A DNA stretch of 13,760 nt from SIG565 sp045594065 (GTDB lineage: Bacteria > Bacillota > Clostridia > Oscillospirales > Acutalibacteraceae): NCBI GenBank assembly GCA_045594065.1, contig JAZNXU010000019.1, forward strand, positions 1 through 13,760, given 5' to 3'. Below the pieces are notes generated by a model. It was not told the DNA's origin. It ran no database searches and saw only the letters and a program-made list of their open reading frames with translations. The translations under genes and the position numbers were made by a program. Positions 1 through 6,475 of the stretch are shown in pieces. Position 1 is the stretch's first letter. Each line of letters begins with the position of its first letter.

Positions 1-677
1 AGCAATACGGGCATTGAGAAATCTACGCCGCCCGCCTTTTCAATTTCGGTTACAAGCAGGTTGTTACCCTGCTTAGAGCCGCGCGCCTTGCCTAGCATTA
101 TAATCTCACCCTCGGCTACCGCTAAAACAGGCTTGATATTAAGAAGTCCGCCAGCAAATGCAACCGTCGCCGACACTCTGCCGCCCTTTTTTAAATATTC
201 GAGGGTATCAACCATTGCTATAATACGGATTTTATTTTTCTTTTCCTCAAGCATTTCAGCAACTGTCTTAGCATCTGTACCGTTTTCTGCAAGCTCTAAG
301 GCATACTCTGCTAAAATTGCCGAGCCAATTGCAACCGAGCCGCTGTCTATAACATAGATATTATCATAATCGGCGGCGGCTATCATAGCGCTTTGGTATG
401 TGCCCGAAAGCTTTGAAGATAGGGTAATAACCACAGCGCTGTCTCCGCTCGCTGCCACCTTTTCGAATTCATCCGCAAAGGCAGCGGGCGTTGCTTGAGA
501 TGTATGCGGCATAACATCGGTTTCAATTAACTTCTCGTAAAACTGCTTGTGGGTAATAGTAACGCCGTCGATAAACTCCTCAGACCCAAAATGAACGGTA
601 AGCGGAACAACGCTCACCTTACTTTTAAGCTCGGGTACTAAATCGGCTGTTGAATCTACTATAATTTTTACACTCAT
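1..677 (-). CDS. DegV family protein (fatty-acid-binding), C-terminus cut by window edge
   Basis: The gene starts at the ATG at 677-675, preceded by AGAGGTG about 7 bases upstream, and runs off the left edge after 225 codons (the family is usually about 280-290 residues). It opens with MSVKIIVDSTADL, then shows the DegV landmarks TSQATP, LSSKLSGTYQSA, VIDSGSVAIG and LEYLKKGGRVS, followed by LLNIKPVL. DegV proteins bind a fatty acid in a cleft between two domains. The characterised members (FakB) present it to the kinase FakA for phosphorylation and entry into phospholipid synthesis in the cytoplasm. No FakA gene is visible, so the specific role is inferred. It lies 40 bases downstream of the marR-type gene on the same strand with no terminator between, so the two are probably co-transcribed and controlled by that regulator. 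Confidence 0.93.
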   Translation of the reverse strand, partial: MSVKIIVDSTADLVPELKSKVSVVPLTVHFGSEEFIDGVTITHKQFYEKLIETDVMPHTSQATPAAFADEFEKVAASGDSAVVITLSSKLSGTYQSAMIAAADYDNIYVIDSGSVAIGSAILAEYALELAENGTDAKTVAEMLEEKKNKIRIIAMVDTLEYLKKGGRVSATVAFAGGLLNIKPVLAVAEGEIIMLGKARGSKQGNNLLVTEIEKAGGVDFSMPVL

Positions 678-717
678 TGCTTACACCTCTATAATATACT
701 TTGGCTAAATACTCAGT

Positions 718-1173
718 TTATTCTTGCGGCAGACCGTCGGTGCTTAATTTTTTAAGATTTGCCGCAATCAATTCGAGCGCATCGTAAAAAATTGCACGGT
801 TTTCTGAGGTTAAATCTCTACCCGCAATTTCAACCGCAAGCGCAGCGCGACGGTTAACAAATTCTACCGCCTCTCTGCCCTTTTCGGTAAGCTTAAATAC
901 GCCCCTGTAAAGATTTTGATAAACGCCCTCTTTAGTTACAAGTCCGTTTTTCTCCATTATCGACATCATTCGCGATACATCTGATTTATCCTTACCGCAA
1001 AGCTCGCAGAGCTTTGGCGCGGTAATGCCCTCAGGGTAACGATGCATTGCCAAAAGGTAGACCGAGTGTGTACCTTTAAGACCGTATTTCTCCATTTCTT
1101 CCGATGTTAATTTATGCCAATATCGGGATATTTCCGAAATGCTAAGTGAAAATTTTTCAAATCTATCAACCAC
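718..1173 (-). CDS. MarR family transcriptional regulator
   Basis: A 151-residue cytoplasmic winged-helix DNA-binding protein of normal MarR size. After an N-terminal dimerisation helix, the wHTH runs roughly from residue 50 to 100: GITAPKLCEL, then the recognition helix region KDKSDVSRMMSIMEKNGLV, then the wing ending in YRGVFKLTEKGREA. I chose the GTG at 1173-1171 as the start because AAAGGAG sits 7 bases upstream. The longer reading frame opening at 1227 would begin within the promoter -10 region and so upstream of the predicted transcript start. Two palindromes around its own promoter point to autoregulation. The next gene encodes a DegV-type fatty-acid-binding protein, so the ligand might be lipid-related, by analogy with the MarR-family lipid regulator FabT. 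That link is inference. Confidence 0.9.
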   Translation of the reverse strand: MVDRFEKFSLSISEISRYWHKLTSEEMEKYGLKGTHSVYLLAMHRYPEGITAPKLCELCGKDKSDVSRMMSIMEKNGLVTKEGVYQNLYRGVFKLTEKGREAVEFVNRRAALAVEIAGRDLTSENRAIFYDALELIAANLKKLSTDGLPQE

Positions 1174-1196
1174 ATTAATTCTCCTTTCAAGCGGAA

Positions 1197-1210
1197 GTTG
1201 AACTTTCAAC
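1197..1210 (-). promoter_or_regulatory. Downstream MarR operator, at the transcript start
   Basis: GTTGAACTTTCAAC has 6-bp inverted arms GTTGAA/TTCAAC. It begins at about the predicted transcript start and ends before the Shine-Dalgarno sequence. Its flanks match those of the upstream operator: a 21-bp direct repeat (1194-1214 versus 1231-1251) differs only at the three central bases. Confidence 0.72.
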
Positions 1211-1217
1211 ATCTCGA

Positions 1218-1246
1218 AGTATAGCACAAAGAAGTTGAAAAGTCAA
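1218..1246 (-). promoter_or_regulatory. Sigma-A promoter of the marR-degV unit
   Basis: On the minus strand TTGACT (1246-1241) is followed by exactly 17 bases and TATACT (1223-1218), a good match to the consensus. Transcription would start near 1211 and give a leader of roughly 38 bases before the GTG start. Both flanks carry MarR-type palindromes, one of them overlapping the -35. Confidence 0.85.
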
Positions 1247-1247
1247 C
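1234..1247 (-). promoter_or_regulatory. Upstream MarR operator, overlaps -35
   Basis: GTTGAAAAGTCAAC has 5-bp inverted arms GTTGA/TCAAC. It covers the whole -35 hexamer, so a bound dimer would block RNA polymerase. It is one of two near-identical sites whose centres are 37 bp apart. Assignment to the adjacent MarR protein is inference from position. Confidence 0.72.
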
Positions 1248-1274
1248 ATCTTGCGGTGCATTTCAAATACAGCT

Positions 1275-1314
1275 GACACAAAAAACAAAAAGCCTTGAAT
1301 TTTCAAGGCTTTTT
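1275..1314 (-). terminator. Intrinsic terminator ending the envelope/oxidative operon
   Basis: A perfect inverted repeat AAAAAGCCTTGAA/TTCAAGGCTTTTT (1287-1299 with 1302-1314, loop of two bases) is followed on the minus strand by TTTTTGTTTTTTGTG. The stem begins inside the stop codon of the MGMT-family gene, so termination is immediate. It isolates that operon from the marR promoter just downstream. Confidence 0.92.
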
Positions 1315-1603
1315 AGTACAGATATTTACTTAAATCAACGGTGTAATTTTCTACCTTTATTCCGTCAGATACAAGCAACGCCTTTTGCGCCTCAATTCCG
1401 CCGAAAGCGAAATTGACCGTGAGCTCACCCTTGGCATTCACCACGCGAAAACACGGGTATTTGGCAGGGTCAGGGTTATTATGCAGAATAGTACCCACCG
1501 CACGGGAAGCACGCGGATGACCTACAGCCGCGGCAATTCTGCCATAGGTTGTAACTCTGCCCTTTGGAATTGTCAGTAAAAATTCCAATACTTTTTCTTT
1601 CAT
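1313..1603 (-). CDS. Small MGMT-family (alkyltransferase-like) protein with PCFRV motif
   Basis: A 96-residue single-domain protein matching the DNA-binding/active-site domain of O6-alkylguanine-DNA alkyltransferases. It lacks the N-terminal domain of Ada or Ogt, as alkyltransferase-like proteins do. Visible landmarks are IPKGRVTTYGRIAAAVG (helix-turn-helix, residues about 12-28), the Arg-finger context RAVG (34-37), NNP (42-44) and the active-site segment PCFRVV (50-55). The acceptor Cys51 is kept, but the usual His of PCHRV is Phe52, and the Glu of the catalytic relay appears as Asp80 in SDGI. Catalysis may therefore be weak or altered; a damage-sensing role is possible. The start codon lies one base after the stop of the superoxide dismutase gene and has no strong ribosome site, so translation is probably coupled. 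It is the last gene of its operon. Confidence 0.88.
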   Translation of the reverse strand: MKEKVLEFLLTIPKGRVTTYGRIAAAVGHPRASRAVGTILHNNPDPAKYPCFRVVNAKGELTVNFAFGGIEAQKALLVSDGIKVENYTVDLSKYLY

Positions 1604-1604
1604 T

Positions 1605-2090
1605 TTAACCTATTTTAATTACTCCGCACGCAATTTTTTCGCCCGCATTTCCCGCAGGCTGGGTAGTAAAATCATCGGGGCGCGAATGTATAATAACCGT
1701 TTTTCCTATTATTTCACGCACCGTAAATCTATCGGTAAGCACCGCAGAAAAGGCTCTACCGTTTGCACCGAAAAGCGACGGCAGGTCACCTGCGTGATAC
1801 GGATGTGCACAGCCATTCGGATTATAATGCCCGTCGGCATTCGCAAAGGGGTCGGTATCGTTTCCGATGCATTCATCACCGACGTGAATATGAAAAGCAA
1901 AGACAGGCTTTTGACACTGCCCGCCTCTGGGCAATCCCGTAATTTCACTCACAACTGTAACGCCACAGGTTGAGCCATAAAACAACACTCTGCCACGAAT
2001 GTTAGGAAAACTTTCACTTCCACTTACCACCGCCACGGCATCCGGTCTTTTACGAAACAAAAAATTCAAACTGTTAAAGCATTTCTCCAT
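1605..2090 (-). CDS. Cu/Zn superoxide dismutase, no signal peptide
   Basis: This encodes a 161-residue Cu/Zn superoxide dismutase, which converts superoxide to oxygen and hydrogen peroxide. All metal ligands can be placed: His67 and His69 (FHIH), bridging His88 (GHYNP), His96, His99 and Asp102 (HAGDLP), and His135 (IIHSRPDDF). Cys74 and Cys155 match the conserved disulfide pair. The usual active-site Arg (GNAGxRxACGV) is Lys152 here (GNAGEKIACGV). The N-terminus (MEKCFNSLNFLFRKRP) is no convincing signal peptide, so the enzyme is probably cytoplasmic, unlike the exported enzymes of many bacteria. The start is the ATG at 2090, with GGAG 8 bases upstream. A GTG three codons earlier lies inside that spacing and is unlikely. 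It is in the same operon as a flavoprotein (57 bases upstream) and the MGMT gene. Confidence 0.93.
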   Translation of the reverse strand: MEKCFNSLNFLFRKRPDAVAVVSGSESFPNIRGRVLFYGSTCGVTVVSEITGLPRGGQCQKPVFAFHIHVGDECIGNDTDPFANADGHYNPNGCAHPYHAGDLPSLFGANGRAFSAVLTDRFTVREIIGKTVIIHSRPDDFTTQPAGNAGEKIACGVIKIG

Positions 2091-2147
2091 TTTCCACACT
2101 CCAAACTGTAATCCGTACAGTATATGCAGTGCGGCACAAGCTGTTAC

Positions 2148-2765
2148 TTATCTGATAAAATGTGTAGGGGTCCACGGCTCTTTTTCGGGAATGCCGAACT
2201 GCTCGCGACCGAGCGCAATGCTTTTAATTAAAAAGGACATATTCTCGGCTAAAAACCGCATTGTCTGCATTCCCTCTGCATCAGCATCGGCTTCTCCCAC
2301 ACGCCTGCCGTGAACGCTGTTCCAATACTGACTTGAGGCTACGGGCATACCCGAAATGGTGAAATATTTATTTAATTGATCGAATGTTGCCGAGCATCCA
2401 CCGCGGCGTGCAACCGCAACACAAGCGCCCACTTTCATAGTTTTATTAAAAGAGGTGCTATAGAAAAGTCGGTCTAAAAAGCTTATAAGGGTGCCGTTAG
2501 CCGAGGCATAGTAAACGGGACTGCCGATAACAACTCCGTGCGCCTGCTCGAATTTCTGAGCAGTTTCGTTGACGATATCATCTATCGTGCATTTTCCGTT
2601 TTTAAAGCAGTAGCCGCAACCAAGGCAACCGCGAATATCCATAGCGCCTATCTGCACGGTTTCGGTTTCAATTCCGTTTTTGTGGAACACCTTTTCCATT
2701 TCGGATAGCGCAACGCCTGTGTTACTACCCTTTCGGGGGCTACCGTTTATCATTAACACTTTCAT
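2148..2765 (-). CDS. Flavodoxin-fold NAD(P)H:FMN reductase / iron-sulfur flavoprotein-like
   Basis: A 205-residue cytoplasmic protein of the NADPH-dependent FMN reductase/iron-sulfur flavoprotein superfamily. The FMN phosphate loop is GSPRKGSNT (residues 8-16), and the flavin-ring region is GSPVYYASANGTL followed by SFLDRL. Between them is a compact cysteine motif, Cys47, Cys50, Cys53 and Cys59 (C-x2-C-x2-C-x5-C), the spacing seen in iron-sulfur flavoproteins that hold a [4Fe-4S] cluster. Such proteins pass electrons to small acceptors, and some reduce oxygen or peroxide, which would fit the adjacent superoxide dismutase. The cluster and substrate are inferred. The start ATG has AAAGGTGAT just upstream. 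The gene follows the DUF4097 gene by 15 bases, so it belongs to the same transcript. Confidence 0.88.
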   Translation of the reverse strand: MKVLMINGSPRKGSNTGVALSEMEKVFHKNGIETETVQIGAMDIRGCLGCGYCFKNGKCTIDDIVNETAQKFEQAHGVVIGSPVYYASANGTLISFLDRLFYSTSFNKTMKVGACVAVARRGGCSATFDQLNKYFTISGMPVASSQYWNSVHGRRVGEADADAEGMQTMRFLAENMSFLIKSIALGREQFGIPEKEPWTPTHFIR

Positions 2766-2780
2766 AATATCACCTTTAGA

Positions 2781-3578
2781 CTAATTAAAACCTATTTGAA
2801 TCTCACCAACGCCGCCGTTGATATCTATTTTGTTATTACCGCTGCCGTAGGTTCCGTTCAGCGAATTTCCCTCTACGGTTACCGCACCAAGCCCCTTATC
2901 AACATCAATTTGATAATCGTCTTCGCTGCCCTCTAGAACAAGCTCGGTTTTGCCAACGCCGAAATCTAAATCGGCATTACCTTTAAGGCTGCTTTGCAGA
3001 TATAGTGCACCAACGCCCATATCAAGGTCAAGATTATTAAGCTCGCCGCCGTTTATTTGAAGCTTGCCTGCACCTCCGTCAATATCGGCAGATTTCGAGG
3101 CGCTTAAGTTTTCGATTATAAATTCACCTGCGCCAAGTACAAGCCTTAAATTCTCACTGATAACGGTGCCTGCTTTCACTCTGCCCGCACCCGCTACAAT
3201 CTCGGCATTTTTAAACACCGTACCGTCGGGGATATACAGTATAAGCTTTGCCTTATTATCGCCAACGCGCCAAGCGCGATTATCCTCGCTAATAACTAAA
3301 GTGCCGCTTTCGTTTTCAACTTTCAGCTTTTTAATATTGCTCTCGGCCTTAAACTCATCGCCCGAACAAATTTCAAAATCTGCCGCCGCAATGTCTATTT
3401 TAAGTGAGAGTACCTCACCCGAAATATCATAGGCTTTCATATTCTCCAATACTCCGTCACCGTCAAAAAACAGCGACACAGCACCTACAGCGCTGAGTAT
3501 TCCGCCTATAATTCCAACCGTTAAAAGCAGCGCAAGCGCTATAGCGCAATATTTTATAACCTTTTGAAATTCGGTCAT
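2781..3578 (-). CDS. DUF4097 family beta-repeat protein, membrane-anchored
   Basis: A 265-residue protein with one N-terminal membrane segment (about residues 10-38, rich in Ala/Leu/Ile/Gly). The rest is a series of short beta repeats marked by G-A-G or G-V-G turns roughly every 20-24 residues (VAGAGRV, VLGAGEF, DGGAGKL, DMGVGAL, DFGVGKT, DKGLGAV, NGGVGEI). This is the DUF4097 pattern, expected to fold as a beta-solenoid. Related domains occur in LiaX of enterococci, which takes part in the response to cell-wall-active peptides. The repeat domain is probably outside the membrane. The start codon overlaps the stop of the LiaF-like gene (ATGA, 3575-3578), so the two products are translationally coupled and probably act together in envelope stress. 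The precise function is unknown. Confidence 0.85.
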   Translation of the reverse strand: MTEFQKVIKYCAIALALLLTVGIIGGILSAVGAVSLFFDGDGVLENMKAYDISGEVLSLKIDIAAADFEICSGDEFKAESNIKKLKVENESGTLVISEDNRAWRVGDNKAKLILYIPDGTVFKNAEIVAGAGRVKAGTVISENLRLVLGAGEFIIENLSASKSADIDGGAGKLQINGGELNNLDLDMGVGALYLQSSLKGNADLDFGVGKTELVLEGSEDDYQIDVDKGLGAVTVEGNSLNGTYGSGNNKIDINGGVGEIQIGFN

Positions 3579-4261
3579 TTAATATCAACCCCTCCAAACA
3601 TACAGGTGGCATTAATGTAAACCGTGGGCGCATTTTCAATACTGCCGAACGGCTTTTTGTTGGAAACACCGCCGAAAAGCGAGGTTGACTGCACCTTTAC
3701 ATTAACATTGTCGGGAAGTTTTAAATCAATTCCGCCAAAAATTGCCGAGGCATTAATAACGCAATCGGAATTTATTACGGCTCTTGAAGCGTCCAAATCG
3801 ATGCCGCCGAAAATGGCATTTAGCTCGGCACCGCAAAACTCTTTGGTGCCATCAAAATCTACCTCACTACCCGAAAATACGGCTGTTGCGTTATAGCGGT
3901 CGCCACCGGCAGAATTAAGCCTTTTAATAGCTTCAGCAGTTTTCTTGCCCGTTACCCCGCCGAAAACAAGCTTTACACCTATAATTATAATAATTGCGGG
4001 TAACAGCAGCTTCCAAACAAGCCCAAAGCTTACAATATCAAGGCAGGCAAGCAGTAAAAATACGCCAATTAAAAGGGCGATTATGTTGCCTGTTTTATCA
4101 CGCTCGGTAAATAAGCCTATAGCCGACGGAACGATAATAAAGAGTGTCCACCAGCCGTCAAAGAAAATATCTATGTTAGTAATTTTAAGTGTATTAAATG
4201 CGATAATTACACCTAAAACAATAAGCACTATGCCCCATAAAATTCTGTTGGATTTTTTCAT
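3575..4261 (-). CDS. LiaF-like membrane protein
   Basis: A 228-residue protein with four N-terminal hydrophobic segments (about residues 8-26, 36-52, 59-80 and 83-102) and a C-terminal soluble domain of beta repeats with recurring FGG motifs (IFGGIDL twice, LFGGVS, MFGGVDIK). This matches the LiaF/VraT-type layout, with its cell-wall-active-antibiotic-response C-terminal domain. In B. subtilis LiaF is an inhibitor of the LiaRS two-component system, but no histidine kinase or response regulator lies in this window. Here the gene follows an ABC transporter by 11 bases, with a good ribosome site (AAGGGGAT), and overlaps a DUF4097 gene by 4 bases. Partnership with the transporter in envelope stress is inference. 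Confidence 0.85.
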   Translation of the reverse strand: MKKSNRILWGIVLIVLGVIIAFNTLKITNIDIFFDGWWTLFIIVPSAIGLFTERDKTGNIIALLIGVFLLLACLDIVSFGLVWKLLLPAIIIIIGVKLVFGGVTGKKTAEAIKRLNSAGGDRYNATAVFSGSEVDFDGTKEFCGAELNAIFGGIDLDASRAVINSDCVINASAIFGGIDLKLPDNVNVKVQSTSLFGGVSNKKPFGSIENAPTVYINATCMFGGVDIK

Positions 4262-4272
4262 TTTATATCCCC

Positions 4273-5511
4273 TTAAGATTTAAATATAGATTTAATAATT
4301 GCGGATAATTTAGGCGGGTTACCATAGAGCAGAACTCCCACGCGATAAATTTTAGCCGAGAGCACACCCACCCCGATAACCGAGCCTATTAATACGGCTA
4401 TCGAAATAATAATTTCGTACATAGGTACAGTGCTCATAGCAATTCTTGTGAACATTGCCATGGGGGAAGTGAACGGAATATAAGAGCAAACCACCATAAG
4501 CGTGTTATCCACCGAGCCGCTCGCCATACTGAACATTACGAGTATAAAGGCGAAGATAAAAATATATGTAAGCGGCATAACGGCGGTGTTAATATCCTCA
4601 AGCTTTGATACCGTAGAGCCCATTGCACCGTAAAGAAAAGCATAGATAAGAAAGCCCAACACAAAGAAGATAAGCATATACACAAGCAACATCGGAGGCA
4701 TATCAAACATTGAATTAATTATCATATTGCCGCCCCAAGCATCGCTGTTAATGTTATAGAAAAGCAGTGCCGAGCCGAAAATGCAGGCGAGCTGTATAAA
4801 GCCCGCAAGGCAGGAGGCAAGCACCTTGCCGAACATCATAGAAACAGGATTTGCGCTGGTTATCAGCACCTCCATAGCGCGGGAGCTTTTTTCGGTGGCA
4901 ACATTTGTAGCAACCATTTGACCGTACAGTATAATTACCATATAAAGCGCGAAAATCATTATATAGGTGTACCAATAGTTCTCCATTTGGTCTACACCCA
5001 AGCTTTCTGTCTTGCCCGAAATCTGCATTGACATAATGCTTGCGGCGTCCTCAGCCGAAAGTCCACCCTCGACCATAGCGCCCATACGGTAGACCTCTTT
5101 TAACACTTCACCGGCAATTTCGGTGTTGGCATCATATATTGAAAGATTGTTTACATAGTATGTATACTCATTTGCACTTTCCATAACAAAGGCGCATTCA
5201 GCGTCTCCCTCGGTTATCTGCGTTTTTACAGTATTTAAATCGGCATCGGTCACCTGAATATCATATTCGGGGAAAGCGGCGCTGAATTGCTGCTTTACCG
5301 CCTCGGATAATTCGGTTGACTCCGATTTTATAAGCATTACCGAGCCTTGCACTGAATCGTTCGATTCGCCGCCGCTGATAGCTTCGGCTATATTGGGAAT
5401 AAACATTACCACGGCTATTGCAATTACCAAAAACAGCGTAGTTCCTACGAAGGCTTTGTTTTTGAAATAGTTTTTAAGCTCAAATTTAAGGATTTTTCCA
5501 AACTGTTTCAT
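4273..5511 (-). CDS. ABC-2 type transporter permease (NatB-like)
   Basis: A 412-residue integral membrane protein of the ABC-2 permease family. It has one membrane helix near residues 18-38, a large outside loop of about 140 residues (to about 178), and then a cluster of membrane helices starting at WYTYIMIFALYMVIILYGQM. The family landmark NVATEKSSRAMEVLITS follows that first core helix, as in NatB-type sodium/antibiotic exporters. Its start overlaps the ATPase stop by 4 bases (5508-5511), the usual arrangement for partner subunits. The cargo cannot be told from sequence; sodium, peptide antibiotics and lipids are all possible. The LiaF-like and DUF4097 genes directly downstream favour an envelope-stress or antimicrobial-peptide role. 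Confidence 0.92.
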   Translation of the reverse strand: MKQFGKILKFELKNYFKNKAFVGTTLFLVIAIAVVMFIPNIAEAISGGESNDSVQGSVMLIKSESTELSEAVKQQFSAAFPEYDIQVTDADLNTVKTQITEGDAECAFVMESANEYTYYVNNLSIYDANTEIAGEVLKEVYRMGAMVEGGLSAEDAASIMSMQISGKTESLGVDQMENYWYTYIMIFALYMVIILYGQMVATNVATEKSSRAMEVLITSANPVSMMFGKVLASCLAGFIQLACIFGSALLFYNINSDAWGGNMIINSMFDMPPMLLVYMLIFFVLGFLIYAFLYGAMGSTVSKLEDINTAVMPLTYIFIFAFILVMFSMASGSVDNTLMVVCSYIPFTSPMAMFTRIAMSTVPMYEIIISIAVLIGSVIGVGVLSAKIYRVGVLLYGNPPKLSAIIKSIFKS

Positions 5512-6410
5512 ACGGCTTCCTCCTCGCTATCTCCTGCAAAGTGGACGAAAATATCATTGAGTGAGGGCTCATACACCTTAATTTCGTCGATATCATAGCT
5601 ATCCACAATTTTTTGCATTACTTCTTTTTTAGTGCCCTCAGATGAAAGCTTAATTATAAGCTCTCCCCTTTCTCCTACAGAGCAAGCATCGCCAAAATCC
5701 TTAGCAATTTCCTCACCTTTTTCAGCACGCACAAGAAGACGGTCGCGCGCAAAGCTGCGCTTTATTTCGCTAAGGTCACCCGTTACGGCAACCTTACCGT
5801 CTTTAAGAATTGCAATGCTGTCGCAAAACTCCTCAATATAGTTCATCTGATGACTTGAAAACAGCACTATCTTACCCTTTGCAATCTGTTCTTTAACAAC
5901 ATCCTTTAAAAGCATTGCATTAACGGGGTCAAGACCCGAAAAGGGCTCATCGAGAATAATTATGTGCGGGTCGTGCGCGAGAGCGGTTATAAGCTGAATT
6001 TTTTGCTGATTACCTTTTGAAAGGGTATCAAGCTTTTTGTTACGGTATTCGGTCATTCCGAGTCTGGCAAGCCAATAATCAACCGCCTCCAGAGCGTCCC
6101 TGCGGCTCATTCCTTTAAGCTCGGCAAAATATGTAAGTTGATCGATAATCAGCTTTTTCGGATAAAGTCCGCGCTCCTCGGGCAGGTAGCCGAGTCCGAT
6201 TTTATTATAATTTATAGGCTTGCCGTCTATTAAAACACTGCCCTTATCGGCAGAAAATACATTCATTAAAATTCTGATAGAGGTAGTTTTTCCCGCGCCG
6301 TTTCTGCCGAGCAATCCGAAAGCCTTGCCGCCCTCGGCTTTAAAGCAAACATCGGTTAAAACTCTTTTTTCACCGAACGATTTTTCAATATTTTTAAATT
6401 CGAGTAACAC
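5508..6410 (-). CDS. ABC transporter ATP-binding protein (NatA-like)
   Basis: A 300-residue cytoplasmic ATPase subunit that powers the permease encoded just downstream. It shows Walker A GRNGAGKTT (residues 35-43), a Q-loop region of the NatA type (LPEERGLYPKK, Glu78-Glu79), the signature LSKGNQQK (130-137, a common variant of LSGGQ), Walker B with catalytic Glu in IIILDEPFSGLD (150-161) and the switch His in FSSHQ. The C-terminal 75 residues resemble the accessory domain typical of NatA/YhaQ ATPases. The start is a GTG at 6410 with GGAGAGGAT upstream. A promoter and a palindrome lie immediately before the gene, so it is the first gene of a likely seven-gene unit. Read-through from the TetR gene 65 bases upstream is also possible. 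Confidence 0.95.
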   Translation of the reverse strand: MLLEFKNIEKSFGEKRVLTDVCFKAEGGKAFGLLGRNGAGKTTSIRILMNVFSADKGSVLIDGKPINYNKIGLGYLPEERGLYPKKLIIDQLTYFAELKGMSRRDALEAVDYWLARLGMTEYRNKKLDTLSKGNQQKIQLITALAHDPHIIILDEPFSGLDPVNAMLLKDVVKEQIAKGKIVLFSSHQMNYIEEFCDSIAILKDGKVAVTGDLSEIKRSFARDRLLVRAEKGEEIAKDFGDACSVGERGELIIKLSSEGTKKEVMQKIVDSYDIDEIKVYEPSLNDIFVHFAGDSEEEAV

Positions 6411-6434
6411 TTTCTATCCTCTCCTTTGAATTAA

Positions 6435-6463
6435 ATTTTAACATATCGATTTTTCGTTGTAAA
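6435..6463 (-). promoter_or_regulatory. Promoter of the ABC-LiaF-DUF4097-SOD operon
   Basis: TTTACA (6463-6458) and TAAAAT (6440-6435) on the minus strand are separated by exactly 17 bases. They lie between the TetR stop and the ABC ATPase GTG start, with transcription predicted to start near 6428. A palindrome overlaps the -35. Confidence 0.6.
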
Positions 6464-6473
6464 TAGCATTTAC
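6459..6473. promoter_or_regulatory. 15-bp palindrome over the -35 of the ABC operon
   Basis: GTAAATAGCATTTAC is a perfect 6-bp inverted repeat with a 3-base centre. It covers five of the six bases of the proposed -35 hexamer and begins three bases after the TetR stop codon. It does not resemble the GAACA/TGTTC palindrome in front of the TetR gene, so another regulator may bind it. It is too short and AT-rich to act as a terminator. Confidence 0.5.
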
Positions 6474-6475
6474 AC

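Noticed and set aside
1700..1973. Open frames on both strands inside the superoxide dismutase gene
   Set aside because: They are shadow frames: the superoxide dismutase frame contains every metal ligand, and these have no ribosome sites.
2091..2147. Separate promoter or terminator between the flavoprotein and superoxide dismutase genes
   Set aside because: The 57-base gap shows no convincing hairpin with a T run and no spaced promoter hexamers, so it was treated as internal to the operon.
3064..4283. Several plus-strand frames of 90-122 codons
   Set aside because: They are antisense to the repetitive DUF4097 and LiaF-like genes. The Pro/Ser-rich products simply reflect the Gly-rich repeats read backwards.
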